64,000 nt of DNA, taken from assembly GCA_019787685.1 (NCBI GenBank), contig JAHNUO010000017.1:372001-436000 (forward strand), read 5' to 3'. This document shows, piece after piece, positions 25,873 to 37,760 of this stretch. Numbering within the stretch: position 1 is the stretch's first letter; the number at the start of each line of letters is the position of its first letter. The stretch is from Chiua virens. Taxonomy: Eukaryota > Basidiomycota > Agaricomycetes > Boletales > Boletaceae. The notes under the pieces are model-generated. The model had not been told where the DNA came from. It did not search any database and saw nothing but the letters and a program-made list of their open reading frames with translations. The translations under genes and the position numbers were made by a program.

Positions 25873-26328
25873 CTACAAGAGACTGCTGTTAGGTTCACCC
25901 ACATAAGCCTCCGACGCTGTGCACTCCTCCGCCACCGCGTTCCACGGATCGTTGCTCGGCTCACACTTGGAGTTGTCCCCAATATATGAATCGTCGCAAA
26001 CTGAGGGTGAGCTGGCCGTTAGGGTGAATTCCTTCGAATCCAAGTCAAACTCAGCATCTGCGTAAACAGTCCCAGTCATGCGAAGACTCACGGAACCAGA
26101 CCCTGTAAACGCGCACGCGGTAAACGTTCCCGGGTACTCAACGGATGGGTAATAGCAAGTGATGGTGTCACCAGAACAAGTCCAGTAGTTGAGACACGCG
26201 TTCCCTGCTCCGTTTGGAAGGGGATCATAGATGCAGTTTGGGCAAGCGAGGCACAGAGCGCTTGCATGGGTAGAAAACCCGAGCAAGCTTGAGAGGACAA
26301 GAGTAATTGAGACTGCGGAGCCGAACAT
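25873..26328 (-). CDS. Small secreted cysteine-rich protein
   Basis: The product is 151 residues from the ATG at 26328. The N-terminus MFGSAVSITLVLSSLLGFSTHASA is a classic signal peptide with a likely cleavage after ASA. The mature part has ten cysteines, an even number that suits disulfide pairing (CLACPNC near the start, then spaced CxxxxxxC pairs). There is no membrane helix or GPI signal. I recognise no named family. Small secreted proteins of this kind are often effectors or cell-surface proteins in fungi, but that is only inference here. A decayed copy lies 0.7 kb away. Confidence 0.7.
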   Translation of the reverse strand: MFGSAVSITLVLSSLLGFSTHASALCLACPNCIYDPLPNGAGNACLNYWTCSGDTITCYYPSVEYPGTFTACAFTGSGSVSLRMTGTVYADAEFDLDSKEFTLTASSPSVCDDSYIGDNSKCEPSNDPWNAVAEECTASEAYVGEPNSSLL

Positions 26329-27079
26329 GGTGGGCTTTCTAAACTATGATCATCGTAAGCTCATTATTCTCGTAGACATGATGTGCATCGACGAAACTTA
26401 CTGTGGTGCAGTGTGCTTGTCAGGAAGCCTTTGCCGTAGCTGTCGCATTTCGCGATTCGAGTTTTCTCCTTTATAGCAAGTCGACGTGATAACATGGCCG
26501 CCGGCCGCGTTCGACTAGTCGTTCTCAGCCTTCAGACAGTATTCTCACATTTAATGACATGAAAGGTCTGTCATGCTCCGAATCTCGTCGAGTTGATCGT
26601 TTACCACGAACGAGGGAATTGAGCAGGAACTTTTCACTCGCGTCGGTTTGTGTCATAGCGGTTTCCAGAGAAACTCACATCACCAATGTGGACAGACAAA
26701 ATCGACCCAGAACAATGTGGAGTTTCTGGCAGTGTCCCGGTCAAAGCTGGTAACAGCATCAACGTTTCAACCACTGTAATTTCCTGCATGTGCAATTCTG
26801 CAGGAGAGGCGTATTAGAACATTCCGACCAAGTTGTAAGTTTACAAAGGATTGTTGTTGACGCCACTGACAGAAGCCTCCGGCCCTGTGCTGAGATGGAC
26901 TCGGAGTGAAGAGAGAAGCGACAAAAGACACAAGATTCTCGACACATTCCACCATTACTACTTTTTGTACAGACAGTCCCTAGTACTACACTAGGAATGA
27001 TAGGACAAGAATACGTTAGCCAGACTCGCACGCACTTGTCAAACATTCAATGACTACTGCGCTCGATGCTTTGTGCCAG
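26329..27079. other. Intergenic, nothing recognised
   Basis: It contains the upstream region of the secreted-protein gene and no supported coding sequence. Confidence 0.4.
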
Positions 27080-27890
27080 TGCGGCTCATCCAATGTCTTC
27101 CTCGGGACCTGTGGAGCATTAACTCGGGGCGCGACCACAACGGTGCCGGCTTACTATGGTATATTCTAACTTCGTGTCATTTAGCCTCAAATGAGTCATA
27201 AAACACTTCTCCGACAGACATTCCGGCGGAACATGTCGCTGAGCGACTGGGAGATTCTCCGCAGATACTTCTCGAGTACGATCCTTGTCTTTCCAAATCC
27301 TATCATCTTGGGCAATGACGTCATTTGCTTTGTCTCATCCACCGCATAGTGGTCCACTTGTGCAACATCTCAGGATCTTCGACTGGAAGGAAACGAAGTG
27401 TTCAACGTGAACTTCACGTTTCCCTGTCCACATTCTAACCGCTCCTCGCACTTCCTCGCATGCGTTACTTTAAATTCGATGCGATGCGCAACATCTTGCT
27501 AGTATGACAGAGCGATCAAGATATTCGCAGAGCCTGGCCGGAGCTCACCATACTTAACGAGAAATTCGGATGGGGAATCCAGTCTTAGGGTGACACCCCA
27601 AGGACTTATTGCACTCATCTCCAGTTGACCACTTTGCACTCTCTGTGGACTTCTCGTAGATTGATTACCCACTTCCCAACAGGTAAATTTCATCGTGACT
27701 TCTGGACAACAAGATCGTGAGTCACTATCAGTTTGCGTGCTTTATTGGTTCAATGATTCGGCCGTCAGATCCCCAGCCGCGATTGCAACCTTTTTGAGCG
27801 ATGTCTTAGTGTCTCGTCCTTCTGGAGCAAAGGGATGGGCACGGACGTGGCGAACTATTACAAGAGAATTGGCTGGAAGTGAATGAGTCT
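27080..27890 (+). pseudogene. Decayed F-box-like gene
   Basis: Three separated blocks on the plus strand match the F-box-like gene at 1.3-3.0 kb in the same order. At about 27222-27270, FRRNMSLSDWEILRRYFSS matches FQRAMSRSDWEIFFRYSSR and is preceded by what looks like the same intron acceptor (CGACAG). At about 27350-27390, LVQHLRIFDW matches LAPYLKTLHW. At about 27765-27880, AIATFLSDVL followed by WARTWRTITREL matches SIAAFLSDIC and KKWEEVNRLL. Stops and frame changes lie between the blocks, and the leucine-rich middle is largely lost. It is an unlinked, inverted paralog relic. Confidence 0.6.
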
Positions 27891-28412
27891 AAGGAACTCT
27901 GGAAACCGATTACTACATATGCATTGAATGTAAGCTCCGGATCGCACGTTGTCAGCAATATTAATCTCTAACTACTTGACAAAACCTCATAATGCAGTCC
28001 GTTGCAGCAGAGGCTCAAGCATTCACCGCTATGTAGATCGTACGGCGTTGCGATTCTGCCGCCAGAAAACATCAAATACAGTGATTCAAGCTGGCACTTG
28101 CGTCGGTGAAAAATTCCGCACCTCCCAATACTCAACAACACTTTTATTGGATGAGTTATAGGGCTATCATGAATCATGATCACAGCCAAACCTCAATACA
28201 GTATATGAGTTTATGATGTAGTAAGACATTCGTGTGATTTAAGTACATGGGTTGACGCAACTGACGGTGAATCACTGTAGAACTCAACTTGATAGCAATG
28301 TCATCCAAAGCGTGATAGCCTAAGGTGGCAAATGAACAGAAAATGCATGAGAACATCATAAGCGCATGCAACCGATATACGAGTCCAACGACCACCAGAC
28401 CCACGTCCCATG
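27891..28412. other. Intergenic downstream of Polo kinase
   Basis: No supported gene. It probably includes the 3' UTR of the minus-strand Polo kinase gene. Confidence 0.4.
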
Positions 28413-31123
28413 TCACCTTAACGACGCCTTGGATGCCTTGCTACTCACACCATCCTTCGTTCCCGCCTCTTCTCCCAGGCCTGCGCTCGCATTCCGAATA
28501 CTAGTCAGCACCTCTTTGCAATATTTTAGCTTATCCAACAGCCGTTGATGGAATTTGGCTTGCTCCGGATCCGCTGAAGGCGGGGAAAGTGCTTGTGTCA
28601 TTACCTCGCTTAACGTGTACCGCGTCAACTTCGAGTTCTTGTCGATGTGCGTCACCAGTAGGCCATGCGAGGACAAGATCACTTTCGAGTGATCGTAAAA
28701 GTTGAACTGTTGTGATTGGATTGAGCATATGGATATAATTAAGAGTATCATTTTACCTGGAGAACGTCGTGGCTCATCTTGAATACAATAACATGCTTCA
28801 TGCGCAGATATTTTTGAACAAAGCCCATCCCCTTAGTGCGATCGAGATCTTCGAAGGTGTATTCATAGTCGCCATAGAGTCGATCCATGATGTACCGTTC
28901 AAAATGTTTCAGCAGGTATACTTTGTTCTTGAGATCATCCGGGAACTTCTGACACCGAATAGTTCTTGCGGACATAGACTTGCCCATGTCGACGGGACGA
29001 AATATAGTCAAAGTGACTAATCAAGTGTCAGCGGGCACTGCATCGACTCATGAGATATCACTTACTGTTTATCTGCCGCGAGGATCAACGTCGTACTATC
29101 ATTAAAGTGTACGCCAACAGACCCATCCGTCAACGCGTACCCCATTCCATACTTGTTGCAATAATCCACCCACGATACGATGAAGACTCGCTCGTCCGGT
29201 ATAGGACACGTCTTCGCGCAGATCGCGAAACACTTTGCCCATCGCCTTAGCGTCAAACGCCAGTGTCAACGTCCGTGCAGCTGCGTCGAACCCGTTCAGC
29301 CGTGGATGTGTCTCCGTCTCTGAATCTGGCATGGGAGCAGGCACAGGGTCTTTATGCTCTTCGTGTGCACGCTCCTTGCCCTTGACGTCCTTGCGCACTG
29401 GAGGAACGTTCTCCTGCTCATCCTCCGTTCGATGGCCACCATGCCCTGTGACAGGTACCATCTGAGCCACAATCCGCGCCTTCTGGGCCTCGAGCTCCTT
29501 TTGCCGCTGCAGATCAAAGTTCTTCTCCCGCGTCCCACGCAGTGCCTCGTGTTCTTCCTCCGCAATGTCGCCTAACGGACGCGCCAAACGGACAGTACGG
29601 AGAGGCGATGATTTCGTTTCCCTGGCGGCTTGGAGTTTGCGAATGAGCGGTGATTCTCTCGTGGTGTTGGTATTGGACATGACAAGAGGCTGTCTCGCCG
29701 AACTGAGTAATGCCGAGATGGGGCTTCCAGGTTGTACAGCCTTCTGGAACTCCTTCTCTTGCTGGGCGATACTCGACGTGATCGGGTTATTGGTCTTGTC
29801 GGATTGGACATTCGTGGATGCCGTACTCGGTACATCATCGCTCATGGCCAGGATCATCGTCAAGCAGCGCGGCCTTCTTGATCTTGGCGAGGTTGACAAT
29901 CGACATGGGACGGGTGATGTAACGGAAGTCAGGTGGTGCATCATGTGCAGAGAGCGGAATAAAGGGAGGTATGATACCGTAGTCGATAAAGGGTGACGCG
30001 ATGATTTCGAGAAGCGTGGGGCGTTGGCTGGGGTCGGGTGTCAGAATAGATGTGATGCATTCGCGTGCATCGGCAGAAATTCGCCTCTCTCGGGGGAACT
30101 CGTAAACGTTGTCGCGAATCCGCCTGAAATGCGATCAGAGAGCGTGGTTCGAAGAAGGATACACACTCACGTATAAATGTCCTTGACATCCTTGGTCTGG
30201 AAAGGGGGGCGACCGATCAGAAGGGTATAGAGAATAACGCCTATAGACCAAGTGTCTACTTCAAAGCTGTGTCCATTTGCTGTGTCAAACAGCACCTCTG
30301 GGGCAATGTAATTGGGGGTACCGCAAATGGTCTTCTTCCTCTCGCCAGGATTTTCGATGAGTGCAGCAAGCCCAAAGTCGCCGACTTTGATGTTCATGTT
30401 GGCGTCGAGGAATAAATTTCCGAGTTTGAGATCACGGTGAATGACTTGATGGGTATGCATGTAGTTGCAAGCACCAATAATCTGAATCAAAAAGAAACGA
30501 ACTTCGGGCTCTGTAAAGCGACGACGCTGACGGAGCATGTCCATGAGAGAGCCGCTGTGACAGAGCTCGAGAGTCATGTAAACGTTGTCGTCATCTTCAA
30601 AACATTCATGAAAGCGGACAATGTTAGGATGCGCCAATGAACGATGGATCTTGATCTCCGCATACAACTGGTGAGATGTCAGCGGGACATGCTATGTGCT
30701 GGTGAAAATGCAGACCTTGGTCTTCGCCTTCTTCGTCTTGAGGGACGTCTTGGTGACCACCTTGCACGCGTGGCGCGTCCCACGGGGGTCCCTGACTTCA
30801 TACACCCGTGCAAAGCCACCCTGTGAAATGGGGTCAGCTTGGGTCGCTTGAACGATGACGTCTGGACGGACCTCGCCCAAGAATCCGACGCGGTGAAACT
30901 CCAAGATTCTGTTCTTGTCGGTGATGACCTTCGGTGGAGACGGCGGTGTGGTTTTGCTGTTCTGTCTCGGTAGAGGTGGATCGGGTGGTGCGGTCTTGAC
31001 CTTTTCCTGCTTGGTCGGCGATGGCACCTGCTGGTTGATCGCGTTAGAAAAAGGTGGGCGACGCTGGGGCTGATGTTGAGGTTGCGCTGGGGGTATCTTT
31101 GCGAAGGTCGTAAAGACAGACAT
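28413..31123 (-). CDS. Polo-like kinase (Plo1/Cdc5)
   Basis: This is a mitotic Ser/Thr kinase. After a proline-rich N-terminus come the Polo glycine loop [12 protein letters not shown] (restored by removing an in-frame intron), HACKVVTK (ATP lysine), [10 protein letters not shown] (catalytic loop), KVGDFGLAA (DFG) and [12 protein letters not shown] (T-loop). The C-terminus has two Polo boxes: [22 protein letters not shown] and [21 protein letters not shown]. Introns are 30821-30871, 30668-30715, 30124-30170, 29017-29065 and 28707-28756. Single extra bases near 29833-29840, 29204-29211 and 28939-28943 break the frame, the last two within conserved Polo-box blocks. Corrected length is about 820 residues. 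The substrate-binding H and K of Polo box 2 fit FYDHSKV. Confidence 0.92.
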
Positions 31124-31769
31124 TCCGAAGGCCTAACACCTCGAAAGTCAGTGAGAAAAGGGTGCAACTGTGCTTTGTTGTGTGGCTGACACTGCACAAG
31201 CGTGTTTGTTATGTAACCGGTCACGTGCGAATTCAACTTCTGGACTGGTCACGTGAAAGTCATATGAATTAACCCCTGTCACGCGTCAACTCTTTCTTGG
31301 TCAGATCCACCAACTTTTAGTGTCAACTTTTCTCGACGGTCTTATGACGGTCTTGTGACGACGCAGAAATTGCACACTTATACCCACTTGCCATACAATT
31401 CTTGTTTTTCTCCATGGACTGAACTGCCTTGAATACCACCAACCACTTCTCAAATGGCAGTGCGGCTCGCTGTGTCAGACATTCCTCTATCAGAGGAAGA
31501 ATCTGCTTCGATGAAGCTGAACTTTATACCTCTCCAGCGGCAAACACTGCCCTCACCAGTTACTCAACCCTCTGCCACTGGCACACTACCTGTGCAAACA
31601 GTGCAACTACCCTTTTTCAGTCTTGTTCCAGGAATCCTCATCACCCCAGCGTCTGCTAGCACATAGTATGGCTTCATAGTACAGCTCATTCACAGTCTAT
31701 TTTAGCCAATATCAATATCCTTATGTGGTTGCAAACTCTGCATCCATGGGCGATTGTGTGTCACAACTT
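31124..31769. other. Intergenic upstream of Polo kinase
   Basis: This should hold the Polo promoter. A 70-codon frame at 31454-31666 is open but has no homology I recognise, and its composition is unlike the neighbouring genes. Confidence 0.4.
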
Positions 31770-32385
31770 GAACTGCCACATCTGAATCAGGGGGCCGGCT
31801 GCCGAAACGAAGTCCTTCATCTGGTCGAATTCTTCAACACTGCCAGCTTCGAAGCCCTGCGAGTCGTGAAAAACAAAATTAGGGTTGCTTCGAAAAACTA
31901 GTTCATTCTTGATATGATGCAGTCCCCACTTGTGACGCATTAGCTGAATGTTGCCGATAAGGAGGTCACAAGTAAACCGTGGAACTCACACTAGATTCTG
32001 GATCTCTGTCGGATTGACCTGATTGCAGACCATCAGTGTATTCACACCATCACAGAGAAGTTTAAGCATACTTCATTCCTGTTTCTGTCGTAGATCACTG
32101 GATCTTCCGTCGAGTTACAAATTGCTTGAGTATCGTAGTCACTTCCCAGCGTTGGCCCGGCCAATGATAAGGATTCTGAAGCATCCAAACTTCTCTCTAA
32201 TACTGTCATTTTGCATAGTAGATTCCGGGTTCATAGTAGATTCTGCGTCAGTAGTGGGAGCTTTGGAGCGAAAGTACGGAGTCAACTGACAGTGTTTTGA
32301 TTCTAAGGTCTCAGAATCGTCAACAACCCATACCGACCTCCAACAATAACATTTGCCGGACGGGCCTCGATTATTACTCACTTCT
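31770..32385 (-). pseudogene. Decayed 5' part of the G-domain GTPase gene
   Basis: On the minus strand, IREKFGCFRILIIGRANAGK, then YDRNRNEV-like sequence, then ELVFRSNPNFVFHDSQGFEAGS follow the first three exons of the GTPase gene at 49.5-50.1 kb, including the intron between them. Single-base losses interrupt the P-loop lysine exon, and similarity stops before the G4 motif. It sits next to RING copy C, as the intact GTPase sits next to the intact RING gene. It probably came from the same duplicated block. Confidence 0.75.
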
Positions 32386-32499
32386 ATCCATCATCCCTGA
32401 CGCCTAGCCCACTGGACCACCTGGACCACCCCTCCGCCTTCCATTCGACACGTAAACATCAAGCCCTCTCGGGAAGAACGTCCACGTACTCCAAGTTAT

Positions 32500-33530
32500 G
32501 TACAGTAGATTAAAACTTTTGCACGGAACACTCTCGGTGACAATAGCAGGATCCTAATACCCGGGCCCTGGGCAACGTGATCAAGAATGGGAGGAAGTGT
32601 ACGGCGAGGGCGAGTGGATGAGATATTCAAAAGGTATCGTTTGGGTTTGGGGGCTTTCAACGTAGTTGACTCAGCGTCAAACACCCGCCAAATCCACTGA
32701 CAAATACAGGCTTGTCCACCAAGTCTCGTGGAGGATGGGATATTCACGACTACTGCCAAGGAGGGGTGTAAGGAGAGCACGTGGGTGACACCATGACAGG
32801 GGACACCCTCAGGTAAAGGCCCTCCAACCCGTTAACGTTATCGCGCAGAGGAGAGTATCGATGACGCGCATATGTGCATTGCACGTTTACGTGTCAACCG
32901 ATAGGTCAGTGCATACCCTTGAGATGACCACGACCGACCGACCAAGTTGCTCTGCAGTGTGTGCCAGCTATATTGTACAATCCGGCACCACTTGGTGACA
33001 AAGGCATATCAAACTTGCCGACATACATCACTCCGAGCAACGACACGTCACTGGCAACATCAGCCTCACAGGACTGTTGTTCCCGACCAGAGTCAGGATA
33101 CCCAGGCCGGTTCTACACCATCAATACCCTCATAGTATACGTAGACTGGCAACCACACATAAATTTCATTGAATGCTCTCCTTGGATCGATCGAACCGTA
33201 TCGTCTGACTGGTAGCATCCGAACAATACTTGTGGAAGCAAATTCTGCATAGCGTAATCCAATCAAATCGGCAGTCATTCGAACCGAGTCGCTGTGCTGA
33301 TTGAACTGGGACTCGGACTCGTTGATATACTGTCACAGTCTACTCTGGTCATGTTCGGGGTCAGTACATAGGACTTGAACCGAGGTGGTCGTGGTCGAAG
33401 GTAAATAGACGCATTGTATCGACCACAAGCGCCGTCCTCACCCTCACCCTCTTCCTCGAGGTTCTGGCGCGAATGCCACCAGTAACAAACAAATGATACT
33501 TAAAGAATGAAGTGCGCACAGCGGACACGT
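32500..33530. repeat. Duplicated spacer next to RING copy C (decayed)
   Basis: Segments such as the one at about 32944-33000 (CTCTGCAGTGTGT followed by the CGGCACCACTTGGTGA stretch) and the 33200-33430 stretch match the regions at 39.2-39.9 kb and 51.5-52.1 kb in the same orientation, with many changes. No gene is supported in it. Confidence 0.6.
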
Positions 33531-34750
33531 TCAGCTTCGGTCTAGCCGGTTTTCCAAACATTTTTCACACAATCCAGTATATACAATATCAATTCCAAAA
33601 TACGGTGCCGAGACCAACATCAAATGATACACACGCATGTTGACAGGTAGCACCCAAGATACCCGCACATAAGCCTGAGCCTTGAATTGTGCCTTGGAAA
33701 TCGCACACTTCCCCACTTGCCGCGCCTAACGAGGACGTCTTCAGCTTGACCCATCTGCCCTCCATCACACGCTTTCGCACAAGCTTGACGTTGCCAGCGA
33801 GATAGAACGGGCCCGGCTGGTTAGGCTCTGGTTCAGAGTCGAGTGGCAGGTACAAGGTACAATAACTTGAAGGTTCTATGCAGAAAGAATCATTCACATC
33901 TTTCTATCCAAGTTCGTCGTCAATCGAAGCACTCACAGTCAAAATTAGACTGGTCGTCGAGACTGGACACCAGCCCATTGATGTCCGGAACGCCAGAAGT
34001 CGGCATCGTCTATATGGATATGCGTCAAAGAACTCTACGGAACGACTGACACAGGTAAAGAGTATGAAGCTAAATGCGGAAGATTAAACCGCACGTGGTC
34101 GAAGTCAGCTCACTTCCGAATCATTGTCAACGCTATTATTGTCGTTGGTACCGAGGATATGCAAGCCCTTTGGGATAGGGAAATGGAAGGTGTACTAGTA
34201 GTAGAAACTGTCAGTTTGGATGGGCGCGACGCGGGTCACGCCCTTGTCAAGAATCCAAGGACAGGGAGGAAAATCAGGAGGTCGCTGGGAATGGTATGTC
34301 AGGGTAGTGATGCCAAGTAGACAATTGTGTAGTCGGAGGAAGACTTCGGTAAGGTCCGGACGGAAATATGGAAGAGTAAGCGGGCGTACTCTGCATGCCT
34401 ACGTCTCGCAACAGGGATCTGCCACGCACATCATGCGAATGGACGATGCACTCAGTAACAGACCGCGAGAGCTCGATTATTAGGCGATCAGGGCCATAGG
34501 CAGGTGCAGACACTGGCTGCACATGTGACGAGACACGTGGTTCTGGAAGGAGTTCTGGAAAACGTAGAAGGGCCACTGGTCACCACCTAGATCTGTTCCC
34601 GACCGTGGGGGTGGGTTCCGATGGACTTTGAATGGCTGTTGAAACATCCTTGCTGGCGATCGTGTTCTCGAAAGGGATGTGTCAACGACGCGGCTGAAGA
34701 GTGGAGGCCGTCGAAAAAGCACACGATGAACGGTGTCAACCGCTCCGGGG
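33530..34750 (-). pseudogene. RING-H2 gene, decayed copy C
   Basis: It aligns in the same orientation with the intact RING gene at 52.5-55.4 kb: the last RING exon region (33530-33570), the exon with the first zinc ligands (33650-33860), and parts of the long disordered exon (33930-34740). Large deletions and frame changes prevent any long product. Confidence 0.7.
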
Positions 34751-34939
34751 TGATCGATTGATCTTTGTTCTAGATACAGTCATGTGCGCGAGCGAAGGAT
34801 TCCTAGACCTACTCTTTGATCGTTGACTGGTATTGATATACGACTTCAAATATCATAAATCTTGTAAATCTTGAAGCAAATATTTGATCCCATTCGATTG
34901 TATTGAACCAGAAGCGTCCGCCCCTCCTTTCAACTAAAA

Positions 34940-35855
34940 CACATCCCTGTGTCTGATGGGCTCCGACAGGGACAAACTATTCTTTTCGTCAATGCAACCG
35001 TCGGAGGACTGACTGGGGGCGCGTGATACGGAGACTCGGAACCTATCAGGGTGTTATACCTCACCGTTGAACCAAGTTCAATTCTCAACAGCTGAATGTG
35101 CGAAGCAGAGCAGAACTGCAGAGTCGGTGGGTGAATCGACCTGGAATATTATTGATCACTCACCGATTCTGCAACTCTACATACGCACCGGGGTAAAATA
35201 CACAGGAAGGGGGCAGTCGTACCCCGCAAATAATGAGGACAGGCTATACCGTGGGCAAACAGGCTCCAGAAACCTAAAAACTTCAGGTTACACGCCGCTC
35301 GCTCTGTGCCTGTTATTCTCGTGGTGCGGGGAAGGGAGAAGAATTCAACAAGCTAAAATATGGTTCCTTAAGCACGAGACCTTTCTTCGATCCTTGTTTG
35401 AAGGGCTGGCATCGTGACAAAGAGAGTCTTGGTTTTGACCATAGATATCGGCAATCATGATATGTTAGTCATTGAAAAACATACCAAGTACGAGAGGTAG
35501 TGAATATAATTTCTGCTTGATCTACAAGCACACGGTGACAGCTCACTGCACCAAAGCCTAGCGTTAACTCCTAGCGAGATTTGTTGACTAGTCAGTCAGT
35601 AGAGGGGCGACCCTAGAGGGCAGCGGTGATTGCCTTCCGGCATCCATATATATTCCCAAGCTGACTTCGCTTGTGAGGATCAGCTCCGGGGCCGTTGGTG
35701 CCTCTTTTCTTGCCAAACGCTCCAGGCCCATTACCAAGTAACATCCCTGGAGGTGGCATCGTTGGTAAAGTCATTCGTAAAACTGAAAGGGGTCATACGT
35801 AGAAACTGTATAGGGATGTGACCCAACTGGCATTACAAAAAAAAGGTCCCGAGCG
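34940..35855. repeat. Duplicated spacer, copy 1
   Basis: It matches 37640-38675 in direct orientation. Examples are the TGAATCGACCTGGAA stretch near 35135 (also near 37845), and the GCTCCGGGGCCGTTGG and TCCCTGGAGGTGGCAT blocks near 35690-35760 (also near 38510-38570). It lies between RING copy C and the DUF6533 gene. No gene is supported. Confidence 0.65.
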
Positions 35856-36933
35856 TCAGCAACACACGATGTTCGATAAACAAAATAACACGAACAAAAA
35901 GAGAGCAATTCCTCGCTCGTGACGCAAGCCACATACAATCAACGCACATGCAAGCAACACTGCATGATCAGATCAATACCAAGTACCACTTTTGTGACCA
36001 CTTACAACATTCGAAGATGTACACTGCGCTACCATCACGAATCAGAAGGGAGACAAGGGGTGTTCTTCCCCAACCTGCTTTAGTAGCAAGAAAACACTTG
36101 ACTAGTGTTAGGACGATAAGTATACATTGCGTCGTGAATGATACGAAGCTAAGTAGATCAAATGAGTGATCGTCGAATCGATGGCACACAGTTGGGATAC
36201 CATACGACTTACGCTTGATTCTTGCTACTATCCCCCGGTCGTAATAGAAGGCATATTCCGTAAAAGCCGTCGCTTTCCGTCAATATCATTCTCACTGCTC
36301 CACCAATCTCTATCAAATGCAGAATCAACAGAAGGAAAGCCATTCTTCTGGACCGGTTATATAAAGCATATACTGTGCGCTAGGTTTAACCAGACTGCAC
36401 TTTAGATGAAAAGTTCATATTTAACTTACTGCGAATGGCCAAAACAATCTTGATCGAGGTGGTAAGACTTTGTGAGAAGACCATGAGGTAGAGGCGCCAA
36501 ACGTTGCATATAGGAGGGTAAGTAGAATTTGCCAGTTGGTCAATCAAGCAGTTGTGCGTTCTGGATCAAATTCGATGACGTTGGCTTATACGATGTACGA
36601 TGTGAAACATTGCATCCACTTACATATGTGCGATTAGTACAGAATAGCGAAGATAGAAGTACAACCATTTCAAGGGGTTTTTGTTACGCATACTGTAGAC
36701 GTCGAGAAGATCTCAGGAGCCTGACACGAATGACAACTAGAATAGGCACGTACAGCCAGATGCACTGAACTTCCTCGTCAAACGTCAGAAAGGTATTCCA
36801 GACTAAAAAAGTGAGCGCTGCGACTAGGAACAAGGTCAACACCACACAGAATACTTTCACTTTGAAGCTAAAACCCACCGCTGTGGCAGCGTACGTCGCG
36901 AACAGCAGCTGCGTACGTGACGATGTAAGACAT
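35856..36933 (-). CDS. DUF6533 multi-pass membrane protein
   Basis: Assembled from seven small exons: 36879-36933, 36754-36823, 36624-36692, 36430-36560, 36213-36372, 36006-36148 and 35856-35959. Together they total 732 nt (243 residues plus stop). All six introns have GT..AG ends and lengths of 46-64 nt. The protein starts MSYIVTYAAAVRDVR, has the DUF6533 hallmark TFLVWNTFLTFDEEVQCIW, then NPLKWLYFYLRYSVLIAHI, IRIYALYNRS, and a late GWGRTPLVSLLIRDG. There are about six to seven hydrophobic helices. DUF6533 proteins are abundant in agaricomycetes and their role is unknown. This is the only apparently intact gene inside the duplicated region. A decayed copy of its last exon lies at about 38675-38755. 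Confidence 0.82.
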
Positions 36934-37329
36934 CCGAACGCAAGAATTCTGACCAGTGGAGGAAGTTGAGTATGCCGGCCCAGGTTTATAATAACGGAAG
37001 AGTTTGAATCCGAGTAAAGCAATGAAACGTACTACATATAGGATCAACCCTGCCTCTCTCCCACGACGACGTTGTCAGGCCTCTGGATTCAGTTCAAGGT
37101 GTGCAAGCAAAGTTCGCTGCCAAAGCTGAACGGAACACAGCCTGTCATAAAGTAGGCTTGAATTGCTTAGCCGCCACTGCTTTGGTCTCAGCAGGGTGGA
37201 GGAATTATGGTGAGATCTCCGGTTACTATGCAACTTGAAGTACATGCCATCCGAGTCGAAGATGGGCTAGGAGCATTACTAGATTCTTAGCTGGCCAGTG
37301 ATACACACATCAAAGGAGAATCAGTGACC

Positions 37330-37760
37330 GTCCGGGCCGGCGCCCATTATTACCGGAGCCGTATGAGCTAATTCACAGGCATAGTAGGAACATCGAGCCC
37401 AGCCATGGTCGTAGGCCGGTCACGGTGCTGATACCGGCAGCGCATGTGACGAGACACGAGATTCTGGAAGGGGTAGAAGGGTCACACCTCTGTTCCCGAC
37501 CCGCTGCTGAAAAATCCTCGCTAGCGATCGTGTTCTCGGAAGGGATGCCATCGGCAGTATTGTAGGTACATAGCCATCGAAGAAGCACATGATGATCAGT
37601 TGAGCGCCGGCGGTGTGACCGCGGCAGCTGAGAATCTGCCTTCCAATGAAACACGTCCCCGAGTCTGATGGACCCTGACAGGGACAATGGGTAAACCAAT
37701 CTTCTTCGATGCGACTGTCGGAGGACCAGGGGACTCTGAGTCGGAACCAATTACGGTGTT
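37330..37760 (-). pseudogene. RING-H2 gene, fragment D
   Basis: This is a short stretch similar to the middle of the disordered exon of the RING gene: the CATAGGCCGGT and GACGAGAC blocks, then the CGCTAGCGATCGTGTTCTCGG block seen near 41570 and 53905. Only about 400 nt remain and no frame is open. Confidence 0.6.

Noticed and set aside
29017..29065. Polo kinase as a truncated, Polo-box-less kinase
   Set aside because: The downstream Polo-box exons keep conserved sequence and good splice sites, which would not be expected if they had been silent for long.
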